A stretch of 64,000 bases of DNA from JAYQPQ01 sp038145405 (GTDB lineage: Bacteria > Pseudomonadota > Gammaproteobacteria > Pseudomonadales > GM7GCV1): the NCBI GenBank assembly GCA_038145405.1, contig JAYQPQ010000001.1:17311-81310 (forward strand), read 5' to 3'. Made by a program: the position numbers and the translations under genes. A model generated the notes under the pieces. That model was not told the DNA's origin and searched no databases. It saw only the letters and a program-made list of their open reading frames with translations. Each line of letters starts with the position of its first letter. Positions within the stretch are counted from its first letter, which is position 1. This document shows positions 18,647 to 28,445 of this stretch, one piece after another.

Positions 18647-19323
18647 CAAGAGTGGGCCTGGATGGTGTGATTGGGAAGTGAGAACTGCACTGGGCCGGCA
18701 TTATAACCAAGTCGCTGTGCGAATTCCCCGCCGAGGCGAGCCGCTACCAGGGCAACATCCGGGCAGGGCTTTACCCAGTCGCAGAGCTGAGTAACTGGCA
18801 CACCCAGACCACAGGGGTTGATACCCGCCCAGGGCGCCATATCCATAGCGACGTTAAAGGCCAGCCCGTGATAGGTGCGTCCGCGACTGACGCGCAATCC
18901 CAGGGCTGCAATCTTGGCTCCTTCCACATAGACGCCGGGTGCATCGGCCCATGCACGCGCCGGAATGCTCCAGTCTGCCAGCACGGCAATTACCGCTTCT
19001 TCAATCAGGCTGACCAGCTGGCGCACGCCCATGCCCAAGCGGCCGATGTCGAGCAGCAGGTACTGGGTCAGTTGACCGGGGCCGTGATAGGTGATCTGGC
19101 CGCCGCGATCAATGCGTACGACTGGAATATCGCCGGCATTCAGCAGGTGCATATCCTTGCCGGCACGCCCTTGGGTGTAAACCGGCCGATGTTGCAGGTT
19201 CCAGATTTCGTCAGCCGTATGGGCTTCGCGATTGGCGGTGAATTTCTGCATGGCTAGGTAGGTTTCCTGGTAGTCGCGCAGGCCAAGATCGCGCAACACC
19301 AGGGGGGCACTACCCGCGGTCAC
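18646..19323 (-). CDS. lipB: Octanoyl-[acyl-carrier-protein]-protein N-octanoyltransferase
   Basis: Transfers octanoyl from ACP to lipoyl domains, providing the substrate of LipA; 225 aa. The family motif [20 protein letters not shown] is present. The catalytic Lys is in [19 protein letters not shown] and the acyl-enzyme Cys in [13 protein letters not shown]. The start is GTG, overlapping the ybeD stop by four bases (GTGA). Confidence 0.95.
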   Translation of the reverse strand: MTAGSAPLVLRDLGLRDYQETYLAMQKFTANREAHTADEIWNLQHRPVYTQGRAGKDMHLLNAGDIPVVRIDRGGQITYHGPGQLTQYLLLDIGRLGMGVRQLVSLIEEAVIAVLADWSIPARAWADAPGVYVEGAKIAALGLRVSRGRTYHGLAFNVAMDMAPWAGINPCGLGVPVTQLCDWVKPCPDVALVAARLGGEFAQRLGYNAGPVQFSLPNHTIQAHS

Positions 19324-19589
19324 AACACCATCTTCACCAGTTGACTGGTGCGCAGTTCGGCATTCAGCGCGCTGAGCTGATCTTCGCCGGTGGCGCGGAT
19401 AAAGAGCGTGATGGACTGGTAGTTGCCATGGCGCGAATCGCGGACTTCCATGCGCGCTGTATCAAAACCGGGTGCGTGCCGTTCCACCACCGTCAGCACG
19501 TGTTCGCGAAAGGCGACCCGGGACTCCCCCACGACCTTGATGGGATAGTCCTCGCAGGGGAAGGCAATGCTGACTTCAGCCGTGGACAT
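19320..19589 (-). CDS. ybeD: YbeD/UPF0250 family protein (DUF493)
   Basis: Small ACT-like ferredoxin-fold protein, 89 aa, found between dacA and lipB throughout gammaproteobacteria. Visible family segments are FPCEDYPIKVVGES and SRHGNYQSITLFIRATGEDQ. Its position suggests a regulatory role around lipoate metabolism, but its activity cannot be told from sequence. It shares its last base region with lipB and its first base with dacA. Confidence 0.92.
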   Translation of the reverse strand: MSTAEVSIAFPCEDYPIKVVGESRVAFREHVLTVVERHAPGFDTARMEVRDSRHGNYQSITLFIRATGEDQLSALNAELRTSQLVKMVL

Positions 19590-20755
19590 CAGATGCGGCC
19601 AAACAGGCGCATGAAGAAGAGCAGCAGGCCGTCCCAGAAGCGGCCAAAAAATCCCGCAGACTCCACTTCCTGCTGAACCACCAGGGGCACTTCGGCCAAG
19701 GTCTCGCCGCGATAGCTGACTTTTAGCAGGCCAACCTGTTGACCCAGAGCCAGCGGCGCTTCGAGTATCGGATCCACGCTGATTTCAGCCTGCACGGCGT
19801 CCGCATCGCCGCGCGGCAGGGTCAGCACCAGGTCGCGATCAATGCCGATCATGGCCTGGTCAGCAACACCCTTCCATACCTGCTGTTCGGCGAGTTGGGC
19901 ACCGGCGCTGTAGACCTCGCGGGTTTCGTAGTAACGAAAGCCCCAGGTGAGAAGTTTCTGTGATTCGGTGGCACGCGCCTGCATGGTGTCGGTACCCATG
20001 ACCACGGTGATTAAGCGCATGCCGTCGCGCTCGGCAGACGCCACCAGGCAATAGCCGGCCGATTCCGTGTGGCCGGTCTTGATACCGTCGACACTGGCAT
20101 CGCGCCACAGCAGTTCATTGCGATTGGGTTGATTAATGCCGGCGTACTCGAACTCCTTCTCGGCGTAGAGCGCATAGTGTGCCGGATGATCGCGCACGAC
20201 GGCCTGCGCCAGTATGGCCATATCGCGCGCTGTGGTGAGGTGGGTGTCCGCCGGCAGGCCTGTGGCATTATCAAAGTGCGTTTGGGTCATGCCCAGGCGC
20301 TGCGCCTGCGTGTTCATTACCTCGGCAAAGCTCTCTTCGGAACCGGCAATATGCTCGGCCAGGGCGATCGAGGCATCATTGCCGGACTGAATAATCACGC
20401 CGCGCAACAGATCGATAACCGGCACCCGGGTGTTGGGCGACAGGAACATGGTGGAACCGCCGCTGGTCGTGCCCCCTTTCTGCCAGGCATTGACGCTGAC
20501 CAGAACCTCGTCGGATTCATTGAGGCGACCGGACTCGATTTCTTCCGAAACAATATAGACCGTCATCATTTTGGTCAGACTCGCCGGTTCGAGTAGCTCG
20601 TCCGCGGCATGCTCTGCCAGCAATCTTCCGGTCTCGGAATCGATCAGAATCCAGGCGCGCGCCGCCAACTCGGGCGAAGAAGGAATAATGGGCTGGGCAG
20701 CTACCGGAGCGGACAGGAAAAGGGTAAAAGTCAGGGCAAGAAGTAGTCTGGACAT
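19589..20755 (-). CDS. dacA: D-alanyl-D-alanine carboxypeptidase (PBP5/6 family)
   Basis: Periplasmic serine carboxypeptidase that trims pentapeptides in peptidoglycan; 388 aa from the ATG at 20755, giving the signal peptide MSRLLLALTFTLFLSAPVAA. An upstream extension to 20827 has no signal-peptide character. Active-site motifs in order: SLTK (SxxK serine), SGNDASIALAEH (SxN) and KTGHTESAG (KTG). The C-terminal PBP5 beta domain and an amphipathic membrane-anchoring tail (FWDGLLLFFMRLFGRI) complete the protein. Confidence 0.94.
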   Translation of the reverse strand: MSRLLLALTFTLFLSAPVAAQPIIPSSPELAARAWILIDSETGRLLAEHAADELLEPASLTKMMTVYIVSEEIESGRLNESDEVLVSVNAWQKGGTTSGGSTMFLSPNTRVPVIDLLRGVIIQSGNDASIALAEHIAGSEESFAEVMNTQAQRLGMTQTHFDNATGLPADTHLTTARDMAILAQAVVRDHPAHYALYAEKEFEYAGINQPNRNELLWRDASVDGIKTGHTESAGYCLVASAERDGMRLITVVMGTDTMQARATESQKLLTWGFRYYETREVYSAGAQLAEQQVWKGVADQAMIGIDRDLVLTLPRGDADAVQAEISVDPILEAPLALGQQVGLLKVSYRGETLAEVPLVVQQEVESAGFFGRFWDGLLLFFMRLFGRI

Positions 20756-20789
20756 AAGGCTCGAATGTGTCGCGGGTGAAAATGGCAGT

Positions 20790-21626
20790 TTAACAGGACT
20801 GTGAACAGCCTTCCCTATAGACCACAAATCCTGGCGAAAGTCCGCTCATTTCCAGCATGGTCTGCATTAGGTTGAGCTCGCTGCGTTCGCGGATGGGGCC
20901 AACCTGAACACGGTAGAGCACGCCCATATCAGTGTCTTCATTGAGCACCTCAATCGGCTGGCGCAGCAGTGGAATCAGGGTATCGAGCAATTTTGACAGC
21001 GAGTCCTGGTCGCGCAGAGCGGCGACCTGCAGATAGGCATTGTCAGACAGATCGGTCAGTGGTGCTGGAGCCTGCGGCTGCAGCTGCGGCGCCTGGCGCG
21101 ACGCTCCAGCCAGAGCCACCTGGTACTGGGCCGGGTCGATGGCCACAATCTCCACTGGCGCCAACCCTTCCTCGGCGAAGCCCAGCTTGGCAGCTGCCGC
21201 CCAGGATAGGTCGATAATGCGGTCGGCGTGAAAAGGGCCGCGGTCATTGACGCGCACAATGATCTCGCGATCGTTCTGCAGGTTGCGCACCTTCACGTAG
21301 GCAGGAATGGGCAGGCTGCGATGGGCTGCGGTCAGGGCATACATGTTGTACACCTCGCCATTGGAAGTGAGGCGGCCGTGAAATTTGCTGCCGTACCAAG
21401 AGGCCAAGCCGCGCTCGGTATACCCCTGCGCCTCCGGCAACACCAGATAGGTTACTCCCAGCACGGTATAGGGCGACTTGTTGCCGGCGGCGGTGATAGG
21501 CTCGACGCGCGGTATTACCTCGGGAATGGCTTCCAGATCAATCGAAGTGACCGGCCCGCTATCGCGCTGCTCAATCAGGCTGGAGCAGCCGGCCAGGAAG
21601 AGAGCAATGCCAAGCAGGCGCTTCAT
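20790..21626 (-). CDS. rlpA: Septal ring lytic transglycosylase RlpA
   Basis: Outer-membrane lipoprotein that cleaves naked glycan strands at the septum; 278 aa. The lipobox is LFLAGCSS. The double-psi beta-barrel domain carries GLASWYGSKFHGRLTSNGE with catalytic Glu/Asp context and VRVNDRGPFHADRIIDLS. A C-terminal SPOR domain (AYLQVAALRDQDSLSKLL to the end) would target it to denuded glycans. Placed between mltB and dacA, the usual order, with a four-base overlap to mltB. Confidence 0.94.
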   Translation of the reverse strand: MKRLLGIALFLAGCSSLIEQRDSGPVTSIDLEAIPEVIPRVEPITAAGNKSPYTVLGVTYLVLPEAQGYTERGLASWYGSKFHGRLTSNGEVYNMYALTAAHRSLPIPAYVKVRNLQNDREIIVRVNDRGPFHADRIIDLSWAAAAKLGFAEEGLAPVEIVAIDPAQYQVALAGASRQAPQLQPQAPAPLTDLSDNAYLQVAALRDQDSLSKLLDTLIPLLRQPIEVLNEDTDMGVLYRVQVGPIRERSELNLMQTMLEMSGLSPGFVVYREGCSQSC

Positions 21627-22603
21627 CGGGACTGTTCACCTCGCCGGGCCAGAATGGCCTCGCTCAGCTGATAGGTGGCCAGCGCGTACATGGCACTGAT
21701 GTTATAGCGGGTAATGATGTAGAAATTATCGAAGCCCAGCCAGAGCTCCTCACTTTCAACGCCCTGCATGGCCACCAGTATGGCCGGCATACTCTCTGCC
21801 AGACTGGCATCAACGGCCAGTCCGGCGCGGCGAAAATCGCCTAGGGTGTACGTCGGCCTCAGCTCAGTGTCGATCAGACCGCGATCAAAATCTGGCGTGG
21901 CTGCCGCCTGCTGGGCGATCGGCTGGCCGCGCTGCCAGCCGTGCTCGGCCAGGTAGTTGGCCACGCTCCAGATGGCATCGGCCTGGGATTCCCAGAGATC
22001 GGCAAACCCGTCGCCGGTGTAATCGCGAGCATAGCGACGATAACTGCTCGGCATAAACTGACCCAAACCCATGGCCCCGGCATAGGATCCCTTGTAATCC
22101 AGAGGGTTGCGCTCATGCTGCGCGGTGAAAGTAAGAAAGTGCTTGAGTTCCGAGCGAAAAAAAGGCGCCCGGGCAGGGTAGTCAAAGGCGAGCGTACTCA
22201 GCGCATCGATCACCCGGTAGCTGCCAGTGATGCGCCCGTAGAGGGTTTCCACGCCGATTATGGCGACGATAATCTGCGCCGGCACACCAAACTCGAGTTC
22301 CGCTTGCGCCAACACCTCGACGTTGGCTTGCCAGAATTCGACGCCGCCGTTGATGCGGTTGTCGCGCAGAAATATTTCGCGGTACTCGCCCCAAGTGAGG
22401 ACCCTCTCGGCGGGTCGGCTCATCGCATCGACAATGGACTGTTGGTAGGAAGCCGACGCCAACAAAGGCTCGAGCTGGGTGCGGGGTATACCGGTCTCCG
22501 ACGCCACTTCGTCCATTACAGCCTGGGCATCTGGATGCGACGAATAATCCGCCCACACCCCTGCACAGCAAAAGCAAAGTCCCAATGCTACTAGCAACCT
22601 CAT
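21623..22603 (-). CDS. mltB: Membrane-bound/periplasmic lytic murein transglycosylase B
   Basis: Cleaves the MurNAc-GlcNAc bond to 1,6-anhydro ends; 326 aa, family GH103. A cleavable signal peptide (LLVALGLCFCCAGVWA) with nearby cysteines is present; whether one acts as a lipobox is unclear. The catalytic Glu is in IVAIIGVETLYGRITG, and GAMGLGQFMPSSYRRYARDY is the conserved substrate-cleft motif. It overlaps rodA by four bases. Confidence 0.93.
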   Translation of the reverse strand: MRLLVALGLCFCCAGVWADYSSHPDAQAVMDEVASETGIPRTQLEPLLASASYQQSIVDAMSRPAERVLTWGEYREIFLRDNRINGGVEFWQANVEVLAQAELEFGVPAQIIVAIIGVETLYGRITGSYRVIDALSTLAFDYPARAPFFRSELKHFLTFTAQHERNPLDYKGSYAGAMGLGQFMPSSYRRYARDYTGDGFADLWESQADAIWSVANYLAEHGWQRGQPIAQQAAATPDFDRGLIDTELRPTYTLGDFRRAGLAVDASLAESMPAILVAMQGVESEELWLGFDNFYIITRYNISAMYALATYQLSEAILARRGEQSR

Positions 22604-23742
22604 GACTTCAGCGTCGCCTCCTCGGTGGCAATAGCCATCATGATGCCAAACAGCGCGAACAGCGTCATCAGCGCCGTGCCGCCATAGCTCACCAGTGGCA
22701 ACGGCAGGCCGACCACCGGTAACACGCCCGAAACCATCGCCATATTGACGAAGGCATAGAGAAAGAAGGTCCAGATAAAGGCCATGGCTACCAGCCTACT
22801 GAAGTTAGATTTGGCGTTGTAGCTGATCCACAGACCGCGCGCCAGAATGGCGCCGTAGAGCGCAATTAGAATACAGACGCCACGAAATCCCAGCTCCTCG
22901 GCCAGCACGGCGATAATAAAGTCGGTGTGACTTTCCGGCAGAAAATCCAGGTGTGACTGGGTTCCCATGTACCAGCCCTTGCCGGACCAACCGCCGGAGC
23001 CGATGGCCGCCATAGACTGAATAATGTTCCAGCCGGCTCCCAGTTTGTCCGCCTCGGGATTCAGCATGGTGAGAATGCGTTCGCGTTGATAGTCGTGCAG
23101 ACCAAACTGCCATGCCAGGGGCGCCGAAATCAGCGCCAGCAGACCCGCGCCCAAAATGTACCCCCAGCGCAAACCGGCGAGAAACAGCACGATCAGGCCC
23201 GAGGCGGCAATCAGCAAGCCGGTGCCCAGATCGGGCTGTTCCAAAATCAGGGCCGTGGGGATCAGCACCATTAGCAGGCTCATGCAGACGTGTTTGAGCC
23301 GCGGAGGCAAGTGGCGACTGGACAGATAGGCGGCAAGCAGTATTGGCAGCGTCAATTTCATGATCTCCGACGGCTGGAAACTGATAAAGCCGAGATCCAG
23401 CCAGCGGCGCGCGCCGTTAATCTCCTCACCCCACAACACCACCGCGCCGAGCATTATCAGCCCCGCCGTGTAGGGCACCCAAATCCAGCGGCGAATAAAG
23501 GACAGTGGAAATTGGGCCACCACCAGCATACCCACCAGGCCGAGGCCGGCGAAGGTGGCCTGTCTTTTGATATAACTTGTCTGGCCGTCGCTAGCGCTCC
23601 AGAGCACAAAGAGCCCATAGCCAAAAGTGGTCAACAGCAGCGCCAGCAGCGGCAGATCGATATGCACCCGCTGCAGAAAACTGCGCATAAGCGTCCTGCC
23701 GCGGGGATCCCCGGGCAGGCGCCGCACAAAATCAGTTGGCAT
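22600..23742 (-). CDS. rodA: Peptidoglycan glycosyltransferase RodA
   Basis: SEDS-family polymerase of the elongasome, 380 aa with about ten membrane helices. Family features include ARRWLDLGFISFQPSEIMKL with the catalytic Asp region, EQPDLGTGLL, and LPESHTDFIIAVLAEELGF near the C-terminus, followed by LPLPLVSYGGTALM. The chosen ATG at 23742 overlaps the end of mrdA by 11 bases; an ATG at 23688 (MRSFLQRVHI) is an alternative start. It pairs functionally with PBP2 from the preceding gene. Confidence 0.95.
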   Translation of the reverse strand: MPTDFVRRLPGDPRGRTLMRSFLQRVHIDLPLLALLLTTFGYGLFVLWSASDGQTSYIKRQATFAGLGLVGMLVVAQFPLSFIRRWIWVPYTAGLIMLGAVVLWGEEINGARRWLDLGFISFQPSEIMKLTLPILLAAYLSSRHLPPRLKHVCMSLLMVLIPTALILEQPDLGTGLLIAASGLIVLFLAGLRWGYILGAGLLALISAPLAWQFGLHDYQRERILTMLNPEADKLGAGWNIIQSMAAIGSGGWSGKGWYMGTQSHLDFLPESHTDFIIAVLAEELGFRGVCILIALYGAILARGLWISYNAKSNFSRLVAMAFIWTFFLYAFVNMAMVSGVLPVVGLPLPLVSYGGTALMTLFALFGIMMAIATEEATLKS

Positions 23743-25594
23743 CGATGCTGAATCCTGTCATCACCCGATTGGCCATCCACCAATCAAATACCTTGCGCAC
23801 CACCGGCGCCGCCACACTGCTGCCCCCCTCGCCGTTCTCGACAATCACCGAGACCGCCAAGCGCGGATTGTCGGCGGGCGCAAAGGCTACGAAGAGTGCG
23901 TGGTCGCGCAAACTTTTTTCCAGCAGCGCGCTGTCGTATTCCTGATCGGCGGCTATTCCCACCACCTGCGCCGTGCCGCTTTTGCCGGCGATCCGATAGC
24001 CCTGCAGATTGCGACCGATGCTGTTGTGCGCTGTGCCGCGCAAGTCGTGCACTACGCCCACCATGCCGTCGTAAACCACCTGCCAGTTGCCGGCATCGAT
24101 CTCGATGTAATTCTCGTACACCTTGGGCACTTGATTAGCGCCGGCCTCGGCCACCATGCGCGGCACGATCACTTCGCCGCGGCGCGCCAGGTTGGCTGTC
24201 ATCTGTACCAGCTGCATGGGGGTTACCAGCATAAAGCCCTGGCCGATAGCCGTATTGATGGTGTCACCACGATACCAAGCGACGCCGCGGGCACCCTGCT
24301 TCCAGATGCGCGAGGGCATGATGCCGGTATTCTCCACCGGCATGTCGACTCCGGTTTTGCGGCCCAGACCAAACCAGTCGCCGTAACGACTCAACACATC
24401 GATACCAGCCCGATTGCCCAGCACGTAAAAATAGGTGTCGCAGGACTGCTCAAGAGCGATCTCCAGATTGACCCGACCATGTCCCTCCGGCCGCCAATCG
24501 CGAAAGCGGCGCTCCTCTCCCTCCAGCACAAAATAGCCGGGATCAAAGATGGAGAAATCCGCCGTAACCGCCCCGCTCTGCAGCCCCGCCAGACCAAAGA
24601 GCGGCTTGACGGTTGATCCTGGCGGATACTGACCCTGCAGGGCACGGTTGAATAGTGGGCGCGAAGGATCGTCCAGCAGGGCCTGATAGTTGGCCGAGGA
24701 AATGCCGCCGACAAAGAGATTGGGGTCAAAGCCGGGCGTGCTGACCATGGCCAGCACGCCGCCCGATTCGACATCGATCACCACGGCGGCCGCCCGCTCC
24801 TGCCCCAGGGTATCGTGCAGCATTTGCTGCAGTTCGATATCGAGGAACAGCCGCAGATTGCCGCCCGGTTCGGGATTTTCGCGATCCAGTAGGCGCTGCA
24901 CATTGCCGCGTGCGTCAGTCTCCACATGCTCGTAGCCGACCTGGCCCAGCAGCACCTCCTCGTACTGACGTTCCAGACCCGTCTTGCCGATGATGTGGGT
25001 ACCGGAGTAGGCCTCGCGGTCGATGCGCGCCAGCTCGGCGTCGTTAATACGACCGACATACCCCAGCACGTGCGAAAGATACTCGGCATGCGGGTAGTGG
25101 CGGATCAACTGGGCTTCGATCTCCATACCGGCCAGGCGATACTCGTCCACGGCCAATACCGCCAGTTCTTTCTCGGTCAGACGGAAGCGCAGCGGAATCG
25201 GCTCGTAAGGGCGGCGGTACTTGTCCCATTCCTGATAGAAACGCTCGCGCTCGGTCGCGGTGAGAGACAGCAACTCGTCCAGACGGGCCAGCAACTCTTC
25301 AACATCTGGTGCGCGCTCGGGGACAATAGACAGGGTATAGCTGGGCAGGTTTTCCGCCAGCAGGACGCCGTTGACATCGTAGATCAGGCCGCGTGTGGGA
25401 GCCACCGAGCGCAGGTGCACACGATTCTCTTCCGACTGGGTCGCGAAGCGACTGTATTGATCGATCTGCAGGTGGTGATAGCGGAGGATCAGCAGGCCAA
25501 ACAGGCCGAAGATGACAAATCCGAGCAGCAGCAGTCGCGACCGCACCAGGCTGCGCTCGTAGATTTCGTCCTTTAGTGACTCTCGTTCTGCCAT
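23732..25594 (-). CDS. mrdA: Penicillin-binding protein 2
   Basis: Class B transpeptidase of lateral-wall synthesis, partner of RodA; 620 aa. One N-terminal helix (RLLLLGFVIFGLFGLLILRY), a pedestal region, then the transpeptidase domain: STVKPLFGL (SxxK), SCDTYFY (SxN) and KSGTAQVV (KTG-like). The RGLIYDVNGVLLAENLPSYT stretch is typical of PBP2. Start of the mrdA-rodA-mltB-rlpA-dacA part of the operon, about 100 bases after rlmH. Confidence 0.95.
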   Translation of the reverse strand: MAERESLKDEIYERSLVRSRLLLLGFVIFGLFGLLILRYHHLQIDQYSRFATQSEENRVHLRSVAPTRGLIYDVNGVLLAENLPSYTLSIVPERAPDVEELLARLDELLSLTATERERFYQEWDKYRRPYEPIPLRFRLTEKELAVLAVDEYRLAGMEIEAQLIRHYPHAEYLSHVLGYVGRINDAELARIDREAYSGTHIIGKTGLERQYEEVLLGQVGYEHVETDARGNVQRLLDRENPEPGGNLRLFLDIELQQMLHDTLGQERAAAVVIDVESGGVLAMVSTPGFDPNLFVGGISSANYQALLDDPSRPLFNRALQGQYPPGSTVKPLFGLAGLQSGAVTADFSIFDPGYFVLEGEERRFRDWRPEGHGRVNLEIALEQSCDTYFYVLGNRAGIDVLSRYGDWFGLGRKTGVDMPVENTGIMPSRIWKQGARGVAWYRGDTINTAIGQGFMLVTPMQLVQMTANLARRGEVIVPRMVAEAGANQVPKVYENYIEIDAGNWQVVYDGMVGVVHDLRGTAHNSIGRNLQGYRIAGKSGTAQVVGIAADQEYDSALLEKSLRDHALFVAFAPADNPRLAVSVIVENGEGGSSVAAPVVRKVFDWWMANRVMTGFSIDAN

Positions 25595-25695
25595 GCGCTC
25601 CGGCGACGCTGTCCCAGCGAATTCTTTAGCTGGCTAGTGTAAGTGGGCCCTGACTATTTGTCCTGTATCCGAGAACGAAGTTCATCGCAGAAAAT

Positions 25696-26166
25696 TCAGG
25701 CCCGATGATAGGGGTGTCCGGCATTGACCATGGCGGCGCGGTAAAGCTGCTCGATGAGCAGAACGCGAACCAGGGGGTGCGGAAAGGTCAGGCGCGAAAG
25801 CGACCAGCGTTGCTGGGCGCGACCCAGGCAATGGTCGTCCAGGCCATCCGCTCCGCCGATCACAAAGACCGGCTTGCGCGCTTCCATTTGCCAGTCGCGC
25901 AGGGCACCGGCCCAGCCCAGGGTATCGAGTTGCTGGCCCCTCTCGTCCAGCGCAATCATCCATTCGTCGCGGTCCAGTCTGGCGAGAATGCGCTCGCCCT
26001 CCTGCGCCTTGGCCTGCTCCACTGGCACGGCGCCATTGCGATCAACCGGTGCCAGCTCCTGCCAATCGAGCTGATATTCGCGCGGCATGCGGCGCGCATA
26101 GTCGGCGCAGCCCTGCTCGACCCAGGCCGGCATTTTGCGTCCGACGGCCAGTATTCTAATTCTCAC
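25696..26166 (-). CDS. rlmH: 23S rRNA pseudouridine-1915 N3-methyltransferase
   Basis: SPOUT-class methyltransferase acting on mature 70S ribosomes; 156 aa from a GTG at 26166, matching the 155-aa E. coli protein (start VRIRILAVGRKMPAWV). A longer ATG reading to 26241 would bury the start inside rsfS and adds unrelated residues. The SAM-binding knot is FVIGGADGL and the C-terminus LSRLTFPHPLVRVLLIEQLY...HPYHR is nearly invariant in the family. It overlaps rsfS by 11 bases. Confidence 0.94.
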   Translation of the reverse strand: MRIRILAVGRKMPAWVEQGCADYARRMPREYQLDWQELAPVDRNGAVPVEQAKAQEGERILARLDRDEWMIALDERGQQLDTLGWAGALRDWQMEARKPVFVIGGADGLDDHCLGRAQQRWSLSRLTFPHPLVRVLLIEQLYRAAMVNAGHPYHRA

Positions 26167-26518
26167 TGCCGGGGGGTTTTCCTTCGCGGCGGCGCGTGGT
26201 GGCCGTCCACAGGCGCTCCAGATCGTAAAACTCCCGCGCATCGGGCAGCATCACGTGCACCACCACTTCGGCGAAGTCTATCAGTATCCAATCGGCAACA
26301 TCCTGGCCTTCCACGCCAATGGCACGGAACCCGGCATCGCGCGCTTTTTCCAGTACCCGGTCCGCCAGCGCCTTGACCTGGCGCCGCGACGTACCGGTGG
26401 CAATCACCATGCGGTCCGCCACATCGGTGACGCCGGTGACGTCGATACTGGTGATATTGATGCCCTTCACGTCTTCGAGGGCGTCGACTATGCACTCTGT
26501 CAGGTTTTTATCCGTCAT
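26156..26518 (-). CDS. rsfS: Ribosomal silencing factor RsfS
   Basis: Binds uL14 on the 50S subunit and blocks subunit joining in stationary phase; 120 aa. Core signature: TDVADRMVIATGTSRRQVKA, GVEGQDVADWILIDFAEVVVH, and VMLPDAREFYDLERLW. Overlaps nadD by four bases upstream and rlmH downstream, the conserved nadD-rsfS-rlmH set. Confidence 0.95.
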   Translation of the reverse strand: MTDKNLTECIVDALEDVKGINITSIDVTGVTDVADRMVIATGTSRRQVKALADRVLEKARDAGFRAIGVEGQDVADWILIDFAEVVVHVMLPDAREFYDLERLWTATTRRREGKPPGSEN

Positions 26519-27162
26519 TTCATTCCATATAGGCCGTGTTGATTGATATAAGAAGCCACCGCGGGGGGAATCCAGTTGGCGGGCAAGACGCCATCTTGCG
26601 CTGCCAGCTCTCTCAGCCGAGTCGCCGACATCGGCAAGGGATCCATTGCCAGCAACAGCAGGCTGCCATTGTCTGCCGCCAGCGTCTGTACCAATCGATC
26701 CTGCAACATGCGCGGCAGTTCGGCGTCGGCCGCCGCATGATGCGGGCGGCTAACCGCAACCAGGGCGCACAGGCCCAGCAAATCCTGCCAGCGATGCCAG
26801 CGTGTGAAGGAGCAAAGACTGTCCCAGCCCATGCACAGCAACAGGCGCACTTCGTCGCCCAGTTCGGCGCGCAATTCTGTCAGTGCATCGACGCTGTAAG
26901 TTGGTCCGCCACGCCGGATATCGCGATCGTCGGCACGCAGACGCGGAAACTCAGCTAGCGCGATCTGCACCATCTGCCAGCGCTGCTCGGCTAAAGCCAG
27001 AGGCGCCGGCCGGTGCGCTGGCAGGCCGGCAGGCATCAGGCGCATTTCATCCAGTTGCAGCCGATCCACCAGAGCATCCGCTGTGCGCAGATGCCCATAG
27101 TGAACCGGATCAAAGGTTCCGCCAAAGATGCCGATGCGCTTAGCGACGGATCTGCCCGGCAC
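26515..27162 (-). CDS. nadD: Nicotinate-nucleotide adenylyltransferase
   Basis: Makes nicotinate adenine dinucleotide in NAD synthesis; about 215 aa. The nucleotidyltransferase motif is [20 protein letters not shown] and the second motif is [12 protein letters not shown] (ISSTxIR-like). No ATG precedes the GGTFDP motif: candidates are GTG (27162, chosen) and TTG (27171). Either places the start inside the 3' end of proA (overlap 23-32 bases), so translation is probably coupled. Confidence 0.92.
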   Translation of the reverse strand: MPGRSVAKRIGIFGGTFDPVHYGHLRTADALVDRLQLDEMRLMPAGLPAHRPAPLALAEQRWQMVQIALAEFPRLRADDRDIRRGGPTYSVDALTELRAELGDEVRLLLCMGWDSLCSFTRWHRWQDLLGLCALVAVSRPHHAAADAELPRMLQDRLVQTLAADNGSLLLLAMDPLPMSATRLRELAAQDGVLPANWIPPAVASYINQHGLYGMK

Positions 27163-28393
27163 CCAGCACAATCCATTTTTGCGATGTCAGTCCCTCGAGA
27201 CCGACCGGACCGCGCGCATGGAATTTGTCGGTGGAGATGCCGATTTCGGCACCCAGCCCATACTCAAAGCCATCGGCAAAGCGCGTGGAAGCGTTGACCA
27301 TTACCGAACTGGAATCGACTTCGCGCAGAAAGCGCCGCGCGTGCGCATAGTTGGTGGTGATGATGGCGTCGGTGTGCGCTGAGCCGTAGGTATTGATGTG
27401 GGCGATGGCCTCATCCAGCCCGCTTACCACGCGCACAGCGAGCACCGGGCCCAGGTACTCGGTATACCAGTCGTCCTCGCTGGCGGATTTGGCATCTATC
27501 AACTGTCGAGTGCGTTCGCAGCCACGCAATTCCACGCCCGCTGTCTGGTATTCACCCGCCAGGCGCGGCAACAGATCGGCGGCAACGGCTTCGGCTACCA
27601 GCAGCGTTTCCATGGCATTGCAAACCCCATAGCGATGAGTCTTGGCATTGATGGCAATAGACATAGCCATCTCGGCATCGCACTCGGAATCGATATAGAC
27701 GTGGCAATTGCCGTCCAGGTGTTTGATGACCGGCACGCGCGCCTCGCCGCTGATGCGCTCGATCAAGCTGCGGCCGCCACGAGGAATGATGACGTCGATA
27801 TATTCGGGCATGCTGATCATGCGGCCTACCGCCTCGCGATCCGTGGTGTCCACCACCTGCACGGCGGCGGTGTCCAGACCGACCTGCTGCAAGCCGGCAC
27901 CAATCGCGGCGGCGATGGCTCGGTTTGAGTCGATGGCTTCGCTGCCGCCGCGCAGGACACAGGCATTGCCGGATTTAAGGCAAAGGCTGGCGGCATCCAG
28001 GGTCACGTTGGGACGCGATTCGTAAATAATGCCCACCACACCGAGCGGAACACGCATCTTGCCTAGCTGGATGCCGCTGGGGCGATAGGTCATCTCGCTC
28101 ACGGCACCAATGGGATCAGCCAGCGCAGCAACCTGCCGCACGCCCTCAACCATGGCATCGAAGCGGGCCTCGGTCAGCTCGAGGCGATCCATCATGGCAC
28201 TGTCCAGCCCGCTGGCGCGCGCACGCGCCATATCGCCGGCATTCGCTTGCAAAATTTGCTTGCGCTGCCGCTGCGCCTGCTCGGCAATGCTGGCCAGGGC
28301 GGCGTTCTTCCCCTGGGTGTCGGCACGCGCCAACTGGCGCGAGGCTGCCCGCGCCGCCTGGCCCAGCTCATTCATGTATTGCGTTACTGACAC
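27140..28393 (-). CDS. proA: Gamma-glutamyl phosphate reductase
   Basis: NADPH-dependent second step of proline synthesis; 417 aa, the family length. Aldehyde-dehydrogenase fold with substrate segment [33 protein letters not shown] and catalytic Cys in [14 protein letters not shown]. The annotated start is GTG; an ATG six codons later is possible. It begins the long leftward cluster that ends with lipA. proB is not adjacent. Confidence 0.96.
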   Translation of the reverse strand: MSVTQYMNELGQAARAASRQLARADTQGKNAALASIAEQAQRQRKQILQANAGDMARARASGLDSAMMDRLELTEARFDAMVEGVRQVAALADPIGAVSEMTYRPSGIQLGKMRVPLGVVGIIYESRPNVTLDAASLCLKSGNACVLRGGSEAIDSNRAIAAAIGAGLQQVGLDTAAVQVVDTTDREAVGRMISMPEYIDVIIPRGGRSLIERISGEARVPVIKHLDGNCHVYIDSECDAEMAMSIAINAKTHRYGVCNAMETLLVAEAVAADLLPRLAGEYQTAGVELRGCERTRQLIDAKSASEDDWYTEYLGPVLAVRVVSGLDEAIAHINTYGSAHTDAIITTNYAHARRFLREVDSSSVMVNASTRFADGFEYGLGAEIGISTDKFHARGPVGLEGLTSQKWIVLGAGQIRR

Positions 28394-28445
28394 GGGGTGG
28401 TTCCGCGAAAAAGGGCGGCCATTCTACCCAATAGTGCGCTCCGGA